From NCBI GenBank assembly GCA_023402075.1, contig JAEXCS010000025.1, positions 1-64,000 of the forward strand: a stretch of DNA of 64,000 bases, in the 5' to 3' direction. Position numbers and translations under genes: made by a program. Origin of the DNA: Bacillota bacterium (GTDB lineage Bacteria; Bacillota; Clostridia; Oscillospirales; Oscillospiraceae). The notes beneath the pieces were generated by a model. It did not search any database and had not been told where the DNA came from. It worked only from the letters and a program-made list of their open reading frames with translations. Below, piece by piece: positions 41,790 through 51,197 of the stretch; within the stretch, counting starts at the first letter, position 1, and every line of letters begins with the position of its first letter.

Positions 41790-41840
41790 TTTGTTTAATA
41801 TTTTACGATAAAAGAGTTTGTTTGTTCAATATTTTATGAT
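41790..41840. repeat. Two 20-bp direct repeats in the regulatory region between transporter and araR
   Basis: TTTGTTTAATATTTTACGAT (41790-41809) and TTTGTTCAATATTTTATGAT (41821-41840) match at 18 of 20 bases. They are 31 bp apart, about three helical turns. They lie 110-160 bp upstream of the transporter -35. Direct repeats of this kind are typical sites for AraC-type activators such as the YesN regulator encoded nearby. A palindromic TTGTACAA at 41955-41962 could be part of an AraR site. Confidence 0.6.
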
Positions 41841-42030
41841 TTCCTCCAAGAACCTTTTTGCGGGGACAGGCATACATACTTGCCCATCCGGGGCTGAAAG
41901 GCAGACACTTCTTTTTGAAAAGTGGATTATTTTATGATTGGCATGTCCACTTTTTTGTACAACAGGAAGAAATGTTTAAATATTTGTATTGTGCACATTG
42001 TAAATATCAGAAAAAAATTAACTTTATTTT

Positions 42031-42060
42031 TTGGACATATTGTGGAGTGTTTGGTATAAT
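42031..42060 (+). promoter_or_regulatory. araR promoter
   Basis: A -10 TATAAT (42055-42060) with -35 TTGGAC (42031-42036, 18-base spacer; or TGGACA with 17). The start codon is 33 bases after the -10. Confidence 0.72.
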
Positions 42061-42093
42061 CAACCTATCGATCATAGTGACAGAGGTGGAAAC

Positions 42094-43164
42094 ATGGCAT
42101 CAAAATACAGTGTTTTGGCCGGTATTCTGCGGGAAGAGCTGCTCCACGGGGGCATCTCAGGCGGCTACAAATTTCCCACGGAAGCAGAACTGGCCCGGCG
42201 ATACCGGATGAGTCGGCAGACCGTGCGGCACGCGATTCAGCTTCTGGCGGAGGAGGGGCTTGTGGCAACCCGGCAGGGCAGCGGCATCTACGCCACCGGA
42301 AAGCCCGTGGATATTGCCTCCCGGCAGGTTGCGGTGATCACATCCTTTCTGGACGACTACATTTTTCCCACCGTTCTCCATGACGCGCAAACCGTTTTTG
42401 CACAGGAAGGCTATTCCACGCTGGTATTTTCCACGGAGAATGAAGTCATGCGGGAACGGGAAATTCTATGCAAACTGCTTTTGGAGCCGGTTCGGGGAAT
42501 TTTGGTGGAGGGCGCGAAAACCGCCCTGCCCAATCCCAACATCGACCTGTATCAAAAGCTTCGTCAGGCGGACATCCCCATCGTTTTTCTCCATGGGGCC
42601 TATTCTGAATTGACCGGTGTGCCCTGTGTCTCGGACGACAATTATGGCGGAGGCTATCAGCTTGCCCGCTATCTCATCGGAAAGGGCCATAAAAATATTG
42701 CAGGGATTTTTAAATGCGACGATATTCAGGGGCCTCAGCGCTATCACGGCGTGGTCTGCGCCTTGCGGGACGCGGGCCTTCCCATTCACGACGACAGCTT
42801 CCGCTGGTATGATACTCACGACCGGGCCGTGCTGCTGGACCGGCGCGATCCCCAGCTTCTAAAACGCTTTTGGGAATCCCGTTCGTCTGCTGCCACGGCT
42901 GTGATCTGCTATAATGATGAAATCGCCCATTTGCTGGTGCAGGCGCTGCTTTCCATGAAGATCAGCGTTCCGGAGGATATGGCTGTTGTCAGCTTTGACA
43001 ACAGCTATTACAGTCAGATCGGCTCCACACCCATCACCTCTTTGTGCCATAGAAACAATAAAATGGGACGTGTCGCTGCGGAGCAGCTAATTCATATGTT
43101 TCAGGGCGCGGGCGGTTCCTCTCATGCGCTGGCCTGGGAGCTGATAGAGCGAACCAGCGGCTAA
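42094..43164 (+). CDS. araR: AraR-type transcriptional regulator (GntR DNA-binding + LacI-type sensor domain)
   Basis: 356 residues from ATG 42094, with AGAGGTGG upstream; the open frame begins 21 codons earlier inside the promoter. The N-terminal GntR winged helix (about 1-72) has YKFPTEAELARRYRMSRQTVR. Residues of about 78-355 are a periplasmic-binding-protein-like effector domain of LacI type. This fusion is the layout of B. subtilis AraR, an arabinose-released repressor. It is divergent from the transporter and arabinose genes and presumably represses them and itself. Confidence 0.88.
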   Translation: MASKYSVLAGILREELLHGGISGGYKFPTEAELARRYRMSRQTVRHAIQLLAEEGLVATRQGSGIYATGKPVDIASRQVAVITSFLDDYIFPTVLHDAQTVFAQEGYSTLVFSTENEVMREREILCKLLLEPVRGILVEGAKTALPNPNIDLYQKLRQADIPIVFLHGAYSELTGVPCVSDDNYGGGYQLARYLIGKGHKNIAGIFKCDDIQGPQRYHGVVCALRDAGLPIHDDSFRWYDTHDRAVLLDRRDPQLLKRFWESRSSAATAVICYNDEIAHLLVQALLSMKISVPEDMAVVSFDNSYYSQIGSTPITSLCHRNNKMGRVAAEQLIHMFQGAGGSSHALAWELIERTSG

Positions 43165-43269
43165 CGGACGCGGCTAACGCTTGCATTTTGAAACCGCAAT
43201 GGAAGTTTTCCGCCGGATATGGTATGCTGTAAAAAAAGGCGACGGGAACCGTCCGGAGGAGGGAACGCT

Positions 43270-44892
43270 TTGCTGCGCGTATTTTTGGTGGAGGACGAAA
43301 GCATTATCCGCGAGACACTGCGGGACACGGTGCCTTGGGGCCAGTATGGATATATGTTTGCCGGGGAAGCAGGCGACGGCGAAATTGCCCTGCCCATGAT
43401 TCGCCAGGCAAAGCCGGACGTGCTGATTACCGACATCCGGATGCCCTTTATGGACGGGCTGGCCCTGAGCAAGCTGGTCCTCAGCGAGCTGCCAAAAACG
43501 AAGGTCATCATTATCTCCGGGTATGACGACTTTGAATATGCCCATCAGGCCATTGACATCGGCGTGGAGCAGTTTCTGCTCAAGCCCATCACCAAAAGCA
43601 AGCTTCTGGAGGTGCTGGAGCATATCCGCGAAAAGCTTGAGAGCGAGCGGGCACAGGGCGGCTTTATGACCCAATTCCACGTGGAAGCGCAGGAATACGA
43701 GCAATACGCCCGCCGCCGCTTTTTTGAGCAGGTGGTGGCCGGGCAGCTTTCTATCCAGCAGATTTACGAGCAGGCCGACCGGCTGGATCTGGACCTGCGC
43801 GCCCAGTGCTATACCATTGCATTTTTCTCCATTCTGCCGGAAAAGCCCGGTGAAACAGAGCATTATTCGGAGCCGGGGGCGCAGATTCGGGATGCGCTGC
43901 TGGAGCACTTTCTGAAATATCCGGAATATATTCTCCTGCGCTGGAACCTGACCACCTATGCCGTGCTGCTCAAAGGGGATACCGCCCGGATGCCGGACTA
44001 TATACGGCGGTGCATCGGCACCGTCCAAAGCCGGTATGAGACAGGCTCGCCCGGAATGAGCTGGTATGTGGCGGTGGGAACGCCCACGCAGCGGCTAAGT
44101 ACGCTGCCTGCCTGCTTTGAAGAGGTATCCCGCCTGTGGGCGTACCGGCACATTCTGCCGGAGCGGCACGTTTTGACGAAGGACACGGTGGACTTTTTTG
44201 TGGACACCGGGGGCGGCGGAAACTTGACGCAGCTGGACGCGGCCAAGGTCAATCCCTCCATTTTGCTGGGCGTGATGCGCAGCGCCGGTGTGGAGGAGAT
44301 TCCCAGCTTTGTTGACGAATATCTGGGCGGCATGGCGGAGGCGCTGGAATCAAAGCCCTTTTGCCAGTATCTCATGCTCAGCGCCCGCTTCACCGCCGCG
44401 GAGTACGCACAGACGCTGGGCTGCGATCAGGGGGCGTTTTTAGAAAGTCTCGGCTGTCTGGAACAGGTTGGCCGAAACGTCACGACGGAGGAGTTGAAAG
44501 AATACCTGCGGGAGGTCTTGATTGCTGCGGCGGACCTGCGGGACAAAACCTCCAACCGCCAGTACCACGGTCTTTTGCAGCAAGCGGTTCGTTATCTGGA
44601 ACAGCACTATATGGAAAACGATCTGTCGCTGAACCGGGTGGCGCAGCAGGTGAATATCAGCCCCAATTACCTTTCCGCCGTGTTCAGTCAGGAGATGGGC
44701 TGCACCCTGACGGAATATCTGACGGAAAAGCGAATGGAAAAAGCGCGGGAGCTGCTGCGCTCCACTGCAAAGCGCTCCGGAGAAATCGCGTTTGAGGTGG
44801 GGTACAAGGACCCCCACTATTTCAGCTTCCTCTTCAAAAAATCGCAGGGCTGCACCCCGCGGGACTACCGCGCCGGGAGGGGCAAGGCATGA
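43270..44892 (+). CDS. YesN-type response regulator with AraC DNA-binding domain
   Basis: 540 residues starting at TTG 43270, which has GGAGGAGGG just upstream; the extra codons in the open frame lack any signal. The receiver domain (about 1-120) contains the acidic pocket EDE, phosphoacceptor D55 in LITDIRMP, and the conserved FLLKPI lysine. A central region of unknown fold (about 140-420) follows. The C-terminal AraC double helix-turn-helix (about 440-538) includes VAQQVNISPNYLSAVFSQEMG. It is coupled by an ATGA overlap to its kinase and likely activates the sugar transporter. Confidence 0.94.
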   Translation: MLRVFLVEDESIIRETLRDTVPWGQYGYMFAGEAGDGEIALPMIRQAKPDVLITDIRMPFMDGLALSKLVLSELPKTKVIIISGYDDFEYAHQAIDIGVEQFLLKPITKSKLLEVLEHIREKLESERAQGGFMTQFHVEAQEYEQYARRRFFEQVVAGQLSIQQIYEQADRLDLDLRAQCYTIAFFSILPEKPGETEHYSEPGAQIRDALLEHFLKYPEYILLRWNLTTYAVLLKGDTARMPDYIRRCIGTVQSRYETGSPGMSWYVAVGTPTQRLSTLPACFEEVSRLWAYRHILPERHVLTKDTVDFFVDTGGGGNLTQLDAAKVNPSILLGVMRSAGVEEIPSFVDEYLGGMAEALESKPFCQYLMLSARFTAAEYAQTLGCDQGAFLESLGCLEQVGRNVTTEELKEYLREVLIAAADLRDKTSNRQYHGLLQQAVRYLEQHYMENDLSLNRVAQQVNISPNYLSAVFSQEMGCTLTEYLTEKRMEKARELLRSTAKRSGEIAFEVGYKDPHYFSFLFKKSQGCTPRDYRAGRGKA

Positions 44893-46328
44893 AGCTTTAT
44901 GGCAGTGCAGGCAAATCCTTTTCCGTCCAAAGCAGCATGCGCCGGCTTCTGGTGTCCTTTGCCATGCCCGCCATTGTGATTCTGGCGGCAATTTTAGGGC
45001 TGCTGGCCGCCTACAACCGGCACTATGAGGGACTTTTGCACAACGTGACCACCGCCTCGGAATTCAATCAGGATTTCAAGGAAACCATCGACCTGAAAAT
45101 GTACTATTACGTAATTGAAAGCCAGTATTCCGAGGGCCTTCCCATCGAAGAGGTAAAGGACGCCCAGCTTCTTGCCCAAAGTCTTTTGCGCACCACCACG
45201 CAGAAAGAAAGCCGTCTGGCCATTTCCAGTGTGCTGGACCTGTGCGAAAATCTGGAGGAGAAAATTAACCAGATTGATGCAGCCCAAAGCTATGACGAGC
45301 GGCAGGCCCAGCTTGAAAATAACATCTACGTGCTGACCGCTTTGATTCAGGAGTATATGTATACCTACCTCTACCACGAAGCGGTTTACCTGAGCACCCT
45401 GCAAACACAGTTCTCCCACCAGATTTTTGCGGAGGTTGTGTTTGTGACGGTGCTCATCATCGGACTGGTGCTGCTTTCCACCCAACGGAGCTTTCGGCTG
45501 GGACAATCCATTACCGCGCCCATTGTAAATCTGTGCGACCGGGTGGAGGCCATCAGCACGGGTGACTTAAACGCCCACACCCCGGTGCAGTCGGAAATAT
45601 ATGAGATTCAGACGCTAAGCGTGGGCGTGGAGCAAATGGTAAGCCGTCTCAACGCCCAAATCCGGGAAAACACGCAAAAGCAGGCTACGCTGCGGCGAAC
45701 GGAGCTGGCACTGCTTCAATCCCAGATTAACCCCCACTTTTTATACAATACCATGGACACGATTATCTGGCTGATTGAAGCGGATAAATCCCAGGATGCG
45801 ATGGACATGGTTTCCAATCTCTCCGATTTTTTCCGCCATTCTCTCAGCAAGGGCCGGGACGTCATCTCTTTGCAGGAGGAGGCCCGCCACGTATGCAGCT
45901 ACCTCCAGATTCAGCAGGTGCGCTACAAGGATATTCTGCACTACACCGTCAATATTGCCCCGGAACTGGGGGAATTTCTGATTCCAAAGCTGACGTTGCA
46001 GCCGCTGGTGGAAAACGCCCTCTATCACGGAATCAAAATGAAGCGAGGGCTGGGCCACCTCTATGTGGTGGGCCGGGCGGAGGACGACCACGTGGTGCTT
46101 CAGGTGACCGACGACGGCGTGGGGATCCCTGCCCAGCGGCTGGAGGAGCTGCGTCAGGCCATGGGCAGAGGAGAACGGGTTGGGTTTGGTCTTTCCACGG
46201 TGCACGAACGCATCCGGCTGTTTTTTGGCCCGAATTATGGCCTGACGCTTTCAAGCCGCGAGGGCGTTGGCACCACAGTGACAATTCGGATTCCAAAACG
46301 CTCTTTGCAGGAGGAAACCACATCATGA
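44889..46328 (+). CDS. LytS/YesM-type sensor histidine kinase
   Basis: 479 residues. Two membrane helices (about 20-42 and 172-195) enclose an extracytosolic sensor region of about 130 residues, predicted helical. A HAMP-like linker follows, then the His_kinase domain with SQINPHFLYNTMDTI carrying the phosphorylated histidine. The HATPase domain has LVENALYHGIK (N box) and DDGVGIP (G1 box). The external region probably contacts the lipoprotein sugar-binding protein encoded next. It overlaps both neighbours by 4 bp. Confidence 0.94.
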   Translation: MKLYGSAGKSFSVQSSMRRLLVSFAMPAIVILAAILGLLAAYNRHYEGLLHNVTTASEFNQDFKETIDLKMYYYVIESQYSEGLPIEEVKDAQLLAQSLLRTTTQKESRLAISSVLDLCENLEEKINQIDAAQSYDERQAQLENNIYVLTALIQEYMYTYLYHEAVYLSTLQTQFSHQIFAEVVFVTVLIIGLVLLSTQRSFRLGQSITAPIVNLCDRVEAISTGDLNAHTPVQSEIYEIQTLSVGVEQMVSRLNAQIRENTQKQATLRRTELALLQSQINPHFLYNTMDTIIWLIEADKSQDAMDMVSNLSDFFRHSLSKGRDVISLQEEARHVCSYLQIQQVRYKDILHYTVNIAPELGEFLIPKLTLQPLVENALYHGIKMKRGLGHLYVVGRAEDDHVVLQVTDDGVGIPAQRLEELRQAMGRGERVGFGLSTVHERIRLFFGPNYGLTLSSREGVGTTVTIRIPKRSLQEETTS

Positions 46329-47314
46329 AAATGCAATGGGTTTTGCCGGTGCTGCTGTTGGCCGGTGCTTTATCCGGCTGCTCCGGGCAGACGGCTTCCC
46401 CGCCGCCCGAGGAAAATTTAATTGTGGTTGGCATTTCTCAGGTAGGGGCCGAATCTGACTGGCGGGTTGCCAACTCGGAATCCATGAAGGCGGTTTTCAC
46501 CGAGGAAAGCGGCTACCGCCTTTTGTTTGAGGATGCCACGCAGAAGCAGGAAAACCAGATTACCGCCATCCGTAAATTCATCCAGCAGCAGGTGGACTAT
46601 ATCGTGCTGCTCCCCCTGCGTGAAACCGGCTGGGATTCCGTACTCCAGGAGGCCAGGGACGCCGGAATCCCCGTGATTGTGGCGGACCGCATGGTGGATG
46701 TGGAGGACGAAACGCTTTTTGTCGCCCACGTGGGGTCCGATTTCCGCCGTCAGGGCGAAAAAGCGGTGGACTGGTTGGAGGACTATGCCCTATCCGCAGG
46801 AAAGAAAACGCTGAATATCATTCACATTCAGGGTACAATCGGCTCCACCGCCCAAATTGGCCGCACGGCGGCGCTGGAGGCCGCCTTTGCACGTCATGCG
46901 GACTGGACGCTGCAAGCCCGACTGGATGGGGATTTTACCCAAGCGAAAACCTACGAAGAGGTAAAAAAATACCTGTCCGGGCAACCGGCTCCTCCTGAAA
47001 TCGATGTGGTTTACTGTGAGAATGACAACGAGGCATTCGGCGCCATTCAGGCGCTGGAGGAGGCAGGATACACCTGTGGGGAGGGCGGCATCGCCGTCAT
47101 TGCTTTTGATGCAACCCGCAACTGCCTTACCCAGTGCCTTAACGGGAAAATTTCTCTGGCTGTGGAGTGCAACCCCCTGCTTGGCCCACTGACAGCCAAC
47201 GTCATTCAGGTTTTGGAGTCTGGCGGCACACCTGAAAAAGAACACTATATCCAAGAACGTTCCTTTACAAAGGAAGCGCTGACAGAGGAATTAATTGCCG
47301 CGCGGCTGTATTAA
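46325..47314 (+). CDS. Sensor-associated sugar-binding lipoprotein (YtfQ/XylFII-like)
   Basis: 329 residues from ATG 46325, overlapping the kinase stop. Lipobox LSGC gives lipidated C19. A type I periplasmic binding fold follows (about 35-320). IIHIQGTIGSTAQIGRTAALE parallels IHIQGVMGSAAQIGRTGALD in the transporter's binding protein, so the two are paralogues. It has no transporter of its own. In Clostridium the XylFII-LytS-YesN system uses such a protein as ligand sensor for the kinase, and the same role is inferred here. A strong terminator follows. Confidence 0.88.
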   Translation: MKMQWVLPVLLLAGALSGCSGQTASPPPEENLIVVGISQVGAESDWRVANSESMKAVFTEESGYRLLFEDATQKQENQITAIRKFIQQQVDYIVLLPLRETGWDSVLQEARDAGIPVIVADRMVDVEDETLFVAHVGSDFRRQGEKAVDWLEDYALSAGKKTLNIIHIQGTIGSTAQIGRTAALEAAFARHADWTLQARLDGDFTQAKTYEEVKKYLSGQPAPPEIDVVYCENDNEAFGAIQALEEAGYTCGEGGIAVIAFDATRNCLTQCLNGKISLAVECNPLLGPLTANVIQVLESGGTPEKEHYIQERSFTKEALTEELIAARLY

Positions 47315-47364
47315 AGCGATTGGGTTTCTGTGGAATCCTATTTAATTTGTCAGGGAACACCGTA

Positions 47365-47411
47365 AAAAAGAGGAGAGGGCAAAGCTTTCAGCTCTGCCCT
47401 CTCCTCTTTTT
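47365..47411. terminator. Bidirectional terminator between sensor operon and SDR operon
   Basis: A 17-bp perfect stem (47365-47381 with 47395-47411) ending in A5/T5 on both strands with a 13-base loop. It ends the plus-strand sensor operon and the minus-strand TRAP operon. Confidence 0.93.
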
Positions 47412-47449
47412 GTTAAAGTACCATCATTGCCTGCTTTCACAGGCCACCC

Positions 47450-48202
47450 TCAACTGCATAAAAATCCGCCGTCCACCTGAATGACGTTCCCCGAGAGATA
47501 GTCTGAAGCGGCAGAAGCCAAGAAAACCGTCACACCCCTCATATCTTCCGCTCTGCCCCAGCGTCCTGCCGGAATGCGTCCGGTAATCCGCGCACCGGCT
47601 TCGCTGACCATGAGATCATGGCTCAGCTCCGTCTCCATATACCCCGGAGCAATGGCATTCACGTTGATTCCACGGGGCATCCATTCGTTGGACAGCGCCT
47701 TCGTTAGCTGAACGACTCCACCCTTGCTGGCAGAATAGGCCGCCACATTCTGCCCTCCGACAAAGGAGGCCATGGAAGCAATATTGATGATTTTTCCATA
47801 TCCCTGTGCCAGCATTACCCGCCCCGCCAGCTGCGACAGATAGAACATGGCGGACAGGTTGATTGCAAGCAGGTTTTCCCACTGCTCCGTGGGAAATTCC
47901 TCTGCGGGACAGCGGAATTGTGTTCCCGCCCCATTGACCAGAATGTCCAGCGAACCATCCAGCAATTCAACCGCCCGGTGAAAAGCGGCTTCTCTTGAGG
48001 TTCGGTCGGTCAGCTGTCCGTCCACAATGAAATAGCCGGGTTCTGTCAACTCTTCGCGCAAAGCTTCCAGATTGCTGGGCGACCCGCCCAGTAAGACGAC
48101 GCTTGCCCCGGCTTCCCGCAGGGCACGGGCCTGCGCAAAACACAGGCCGGTTGTGCGGGAAGCCCCGGTGACAATTGCCTTTTTTCCCGTCAAGTCAAAC
48201 AT
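47450..48202 (-). CDS. Short-chain dehydrogenase/reductase (KduD/FabG-like)
   Basis: 250 residues from ATG 48202; GGGGTGA is upstream, and the longer frame overlaps TRAP permease coding sequence. Rossmann fold with catalytic S143, Y156 and K160 (YSASK). The cofactor motif is TGASRTTG, in which the middle Gly of TGxxxGxG is Thr17, an unusual change. NGAG and IAPGYMETEL are typical. It likely oxidises or reduces a hydroxy group on the substrate taken up by the TRAP system; in this context a hydroxyacyl-CoA or sugar acid is plausible. Exact substrate unknown. Confidence 0.83.
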   Translation of the reverse strand: MFDLTGKKAIVTGASRTTGLCFAQARALREAGASVVLLGGSPSNLEALREELTEPGYFIVDGQLTDRTSREAAFHRAVELLDGSLDILVNGAGTQFRCPAEEFPTEQWENLLAINLSAMFYLSQLAGRVMLAQGYGKIINIASMASFVGGQNVAAYSASKGGVVQLTKALSNEWMPRGINVNAIAPGYMETELSHDLMVSEAGARITGRIPAGRWGRAEDMRGVTVFLASAASDYLSGNVIQVDGGFLCS

Positions 48203-48216
48203 CACGGCATCACCCC

Positions 48217-49500
48217 TTATCCCAGCAGTCGGGGCAGCAGCAGGGTAATGGGGGGAATATAGGTAATTGCCAGCAGCCCGATAACCATGGCAAGAATCAG
48301 CATCCACGACTCTTTCAAAAATCTGTCTATCCCTATTTTAATAATAGAGCAGGTCAAAAACATCAGCGTTCCAAACGGGGGCGTGATGCCGCCCAGCGTG
48401 ACGTTGACGCACATAACGATTCCAAAGAGAATGGGGTCTACGCCCAGTGCAGTCATGGTGGGCACCAGCAGCGGCGTAAGAATAATCAAAGACGCCGTTC
48501 CTTCAAGGAACATGCCCACCACCAGCAAAAACAGGTTTACCAGTATCAGCATCACGTATTTGTTGGTTGTGATGGTCAGCAAAACCTCAGAAAGCTTGGT
48601 AGGAATTTGCTCCCAGCTCATGTAGTTTCCAAAGGAGGCCGCAGCACTAATAATCAGCATGACACCCGCCGTGCTGACGACACACTCTTTGATAATCTGG
48701 GGAAACATGCTGATTTTCAACTCTTTATAGATAAAAACGCCCACAAAAATGCAGTAGAACACGCAGATTGCACCTGCCTCGGTGGCTGTAAACACACCCA
48801 TCCGAAGGCCCATAATAATTCCAAGAGGAATCAACAGCGCCCAGAACGCATCCCGCAGTGTGTGCAGAGCGTCCGCCATCTTCACCTTTGTGGTTCTGGT
48901 TCCCAGATAGCCTTTCTTTTTAGACACAAAGTGCACCGTAACCATCAGGCAGATCATCAGGAAGATACCCGGGCCATAGCCTGCCAGAAACATCTTTGCA
49001 ACGGATACGTTGGCAAGACTGGCGTAGAGAATCAGGCAGATGCCCGGCGGGATGATGGGCGTCAGGATTGAGGAGGCGGCCGTGACACCAGCAGAAAAGC
49101 CCTTGCTGTACCCTCGCTTGGTCATTTCCGGCACCAGCATCTTAGACTGCATGGCCGCGTCGGCATTTGCCGAACCGGAAACGCCGCCCATCAGCGCGCT
49201 GAGAACCACGTTGGACTGCGCAAGGCCGCCCACCATGCGCCCGGTAAGCATATCGGCCACATTCATCAGCCGGGTGGCAATGCCCGAGTAATTCATTATA
49301 ACGCCCACGGAGACAAAAAACGGAACCGCCAGCAGGGTGAAGGATTCGCCCTGTGCCACCATTTTTTGAAAAATCATAAAGGGAGCCAGCGTCGTGTTGC
49401 AAAACACGAAATAATAAAGCACGGATACCATCAGCGAATAAGCGATGGGAATATTCAAGCAAAAAAGAACCAGTAAAATAATCAGCGGCATAAAGTTCAT
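48217..49500 (-). CDS. dctM: TRAP transporter large permease (DctM)
   Basis: 427 residues with about 12 membrane helices, the normal DctM size. It is the sodium-driven channel subunit. Segments GVSGSANADAAMQSK, ILTPIIPPGICLILY and NVTLGGITPPFGTLMF are hallmark TRAP motifs. It overlaps the DctQ stop by 4 bp. It works with DctQ and the DctP-type binding protein encoded upstream. Confidence 0.95.
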   Translation of the reverse strand: MNFMPLIILLVLFCLNIPIAYSLMVSVLYYFVFCNTTLAPFMIFQKMVAQGESFTLLAVPFFVSVGVIMNYSGIATRLMNVADMLTGRMVGGLAQSNVVLSALMGGVSGSANADAAMQSKMLVPEMTKRGYSKGFSAGVTAASSILTPIIPPGICLILYASLANVSVAKMFLAGYGPGIFLMICLMVTVHFVSKKKGYLGTRTTKVKMADALHTLRDAFWALLIPLGIIMGLRMGVFTATEAGAICVFYCIFVGVFIYKELKISMFPQIIKECVVSTAGVMLIISAAASFGNYMSWEQIPTKLSEVLLTITTNKYVMLILVNLFLLVVGMFLEGTASLIILTPLLVPTMTALGVDPILFGIVMCVNVTLGGITPPFGTLMFLTCSIIKIGIDRFLKESWMLILAMVIGLLAITYIPPITLLLPRLLG

Positions 49501-50000
49501 CTGATGTCTTCCCCCTCATTCTCTGCGGCGGAATTCAATGCTTTGAGATCCTCCGCCACGCGTTTTACCGTATAGTAAGTCATAAACGCAAAACTGATTG
49601 CGATGGGAATATCGTAAACCGTGTAAGGGAGCTGAAGGCTCAGCGACACCTTATTGGCCGCACTCATGGCAAATTTCCAACCAAGCACACACATCACGGC
49701 GCAAATCGCAACCTGCGCCATATCAATGATCAGTGTAGCTATCTTTTTCATGTTAGAAGGGAACAGATTGATTAAGATATCCACGCTGATCAGGCCGCCC
49801 CGCTCTTTGCAGCAGACCGCCGCCCCAATAAAAATTGTCCAGATAAAGCCAATTGCTGCAACTTCTTCGCTCCACACGAGGGAGCGGCCTGTGGTAAATC
49901 GCAGGATTACATTGAAAAAAACCACCGAAATCATGGTGATAAACGCCGCTCCGGAGACCACCTCCAAAATATGACTGCCAATCCACCTGAATAATTTCAT
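49497..50000 (-). CDS. dctQ: TRAP transporter small permease (DctQ)
   Basis: 167 residues with four membrane helices (about 12-34, 46-66, 88-110 and 127-148). RSLVWSEEVAAIGFIWTIFIGAA is the conserved DctQ segment. It is placed between the binding protein and DctM genes, as usual. The charged C terminus is short. Confidence 0.92.
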   Translation of the reverse strand: MKLFRWIGSHILEVVSGAAFITMISVVFFNVILRFTTGRSLVWSEEVAAIGFIWTIFIGAAVCCKERGGLISVDILINLFPSNMKKIATLIIDMAQVAICAVMCVLGWKFAMSAANKVSLSLQLPYTVYDIPIAISFAFMTYYTVKRVAEDLKALNSAAENEGEDIR

Positions 50001-50026
50001 AATCCCATCCCCTTTCTTTGTCTGTC

Positions 50027-50053
50027 GGCAGGCCGCCTTATAAGCGGCCTGCC
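50027..50053 (-). other. Intercistronic hairpin between dctP and dctQ
   Basis: A 10-bp perfect stem GGCAGGCCGC/GCGGCCTGCC with a 7-base loop, and no T-run after it. It probably protects the dctP message 3' end so that binding protein exceeds permease. The rest of the 50001-50159 gap shows nothing more. Confidence 0.65.
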
Positions 50054-50159
50054 GGCAGACGTTCCCGCCCTGTCCGAATTTATGTAGTGAGAAGCTTTCT
50101 GTGTTTTTTTGTTTCTTCGCAGGCGGCGCACCCTACGCCGCCCGATTCTTTCTTTGTTC

Positions 50160-51197
50160 TTATTTCAGGATGGCGGATACAGTGTCATACAGTCCGTCGG
50201 ACCAGCCGCTGATATTCCCGTAGACGGACTTTGTGGCTTCCACAAACGCGTCGTGGTCCGCCTCATAAAACGTGACGCCTTCGTCTTCCAGCATGGTCTG
50301 GAATCCCGTCTCGTCCACAGTCACTCTGTCAACGGTGACCTGTGCCGCATTGGTAATTTCCTCCTGAAGGATGGCCTGATACTCTGCGGGCATGGAGTTG
50401 AAGTAATCGGCGGACATATTCACACTCCAGATGGCCATAATGTGCTTGTCCAGCGTAATATTCTTGCAGACCTCATAGATTTTGGAACTGTAAAGCGTGG
50501 AAAGCGGCGCCTCGCAGCCGTTGCAAACACCCTGCTGCAACGCGCTGTACACCTCGTTCCAAGGCATCTGGGTTACCGTGGCGCCCATAGCCTCCAGCAT
50601 TCCCACACGGGTGGGAGAGGATGCGGAGCGAATCTTCATTCCCTTCAGGTCCGCAGGCGTGGTAACGCCCTTGTCGCCGGAATAGGTCAGGTTTCTGGAA
50701 CCGAAGTACCAGCTCATTCCAAGATTTTTGATTCCCTGGCTCTCCAACTGGCCACGCATGTCCTGCATCCAGTCGGACTCGTCAATCAGCTGAAACTCGC
50801 TGGGGTCGGCGAAAAGGAAGGGGCCGTCCAAAATACCGAGGTCAGGTGCGTATGCCGCTAGAAAGTCGGGTGTTCCAAAGGAGATCACATTCGCCCCCTG
50901 CGCGCAAAGCTCAAGCGCATCCGTGTCGGTGGCCAGCTGTCCGTCCGGGTAATTTTCAAAAACCACGCCGCCGTTGGTCCGTTCCGTAACCTTTTCGGCC
51001 ATAGCCTGCGCGCACTGGGCCACGGTTTCGTTTCCAGAAATGGTATAGGACATCTTCAGTGTGTAAACCTTTCCGTCCCCATTGGAAGACGCAGCGCCGG
51101 AAGACGCACTGGGAGAGGAGGCCGCGCCGTTGTTCCCGCATGCGGCGAGAGAGAAAGTCATTGCCAGAGAAAGCACTAGTGTCAAAAATCTTTTCAT
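50160..51197 (-). CDS. dctP: TRAP transporter substrate-binding lipoprotein (DctP)
   Basis: 345 residues from ATG 51197, with AAAGGG 8 bases upstream; the longer frame has no start signal. Lipobox LAAC (C19), then a Ser/Ala linker and the DctP fold. Family segments: NGGVVFENYPDGQLATD, LKGMKIRSASSPTRVGMLEAMGA and MPWNEVYSALQQGVCNGCE. The arginine of KIRS typically binds the substrate carboxylate, so the ligand is likely an organic acid. Confidence 0.93.
   Translation of the reverse strand: MKRFLTLVLSLAMTFSLAACGNNGAASSPSASSGAASSNGDGKVYTLKMSYTISGNETVAQCAQAMAEKVTERTNGGVVFENYPDGQLATDTDALELCAQGANVISFGTPDFLAAYAPDLGILDGPFLFADPSEFQLIDESDWMQDMRGQLESQGIKNLGMSWYFGSRNLTYSGDKGVTTPADLKGMKIRSASSPTRVGMLEAMGATVTQMPWNEVYSALQQGVCNGCEAPLSTLYSSKIYEVCKNITLDKHIMAIWSVNMSADYFNSMPAEYQAILQEEITNAAQVTVDRVTVDETGFQTMLEDEGVTFYEADHDAFVEATKSVYGNISGWSDGLYDTVSAILK

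Noticed and set aside
45893..46324. N-terminal extension of about 144 codons for the sensor-associated binding protein
   Set aside because: It overlaps the kinase gene in another frame; the ATG at 46325 has a signal peptide and lipobox directly after it.
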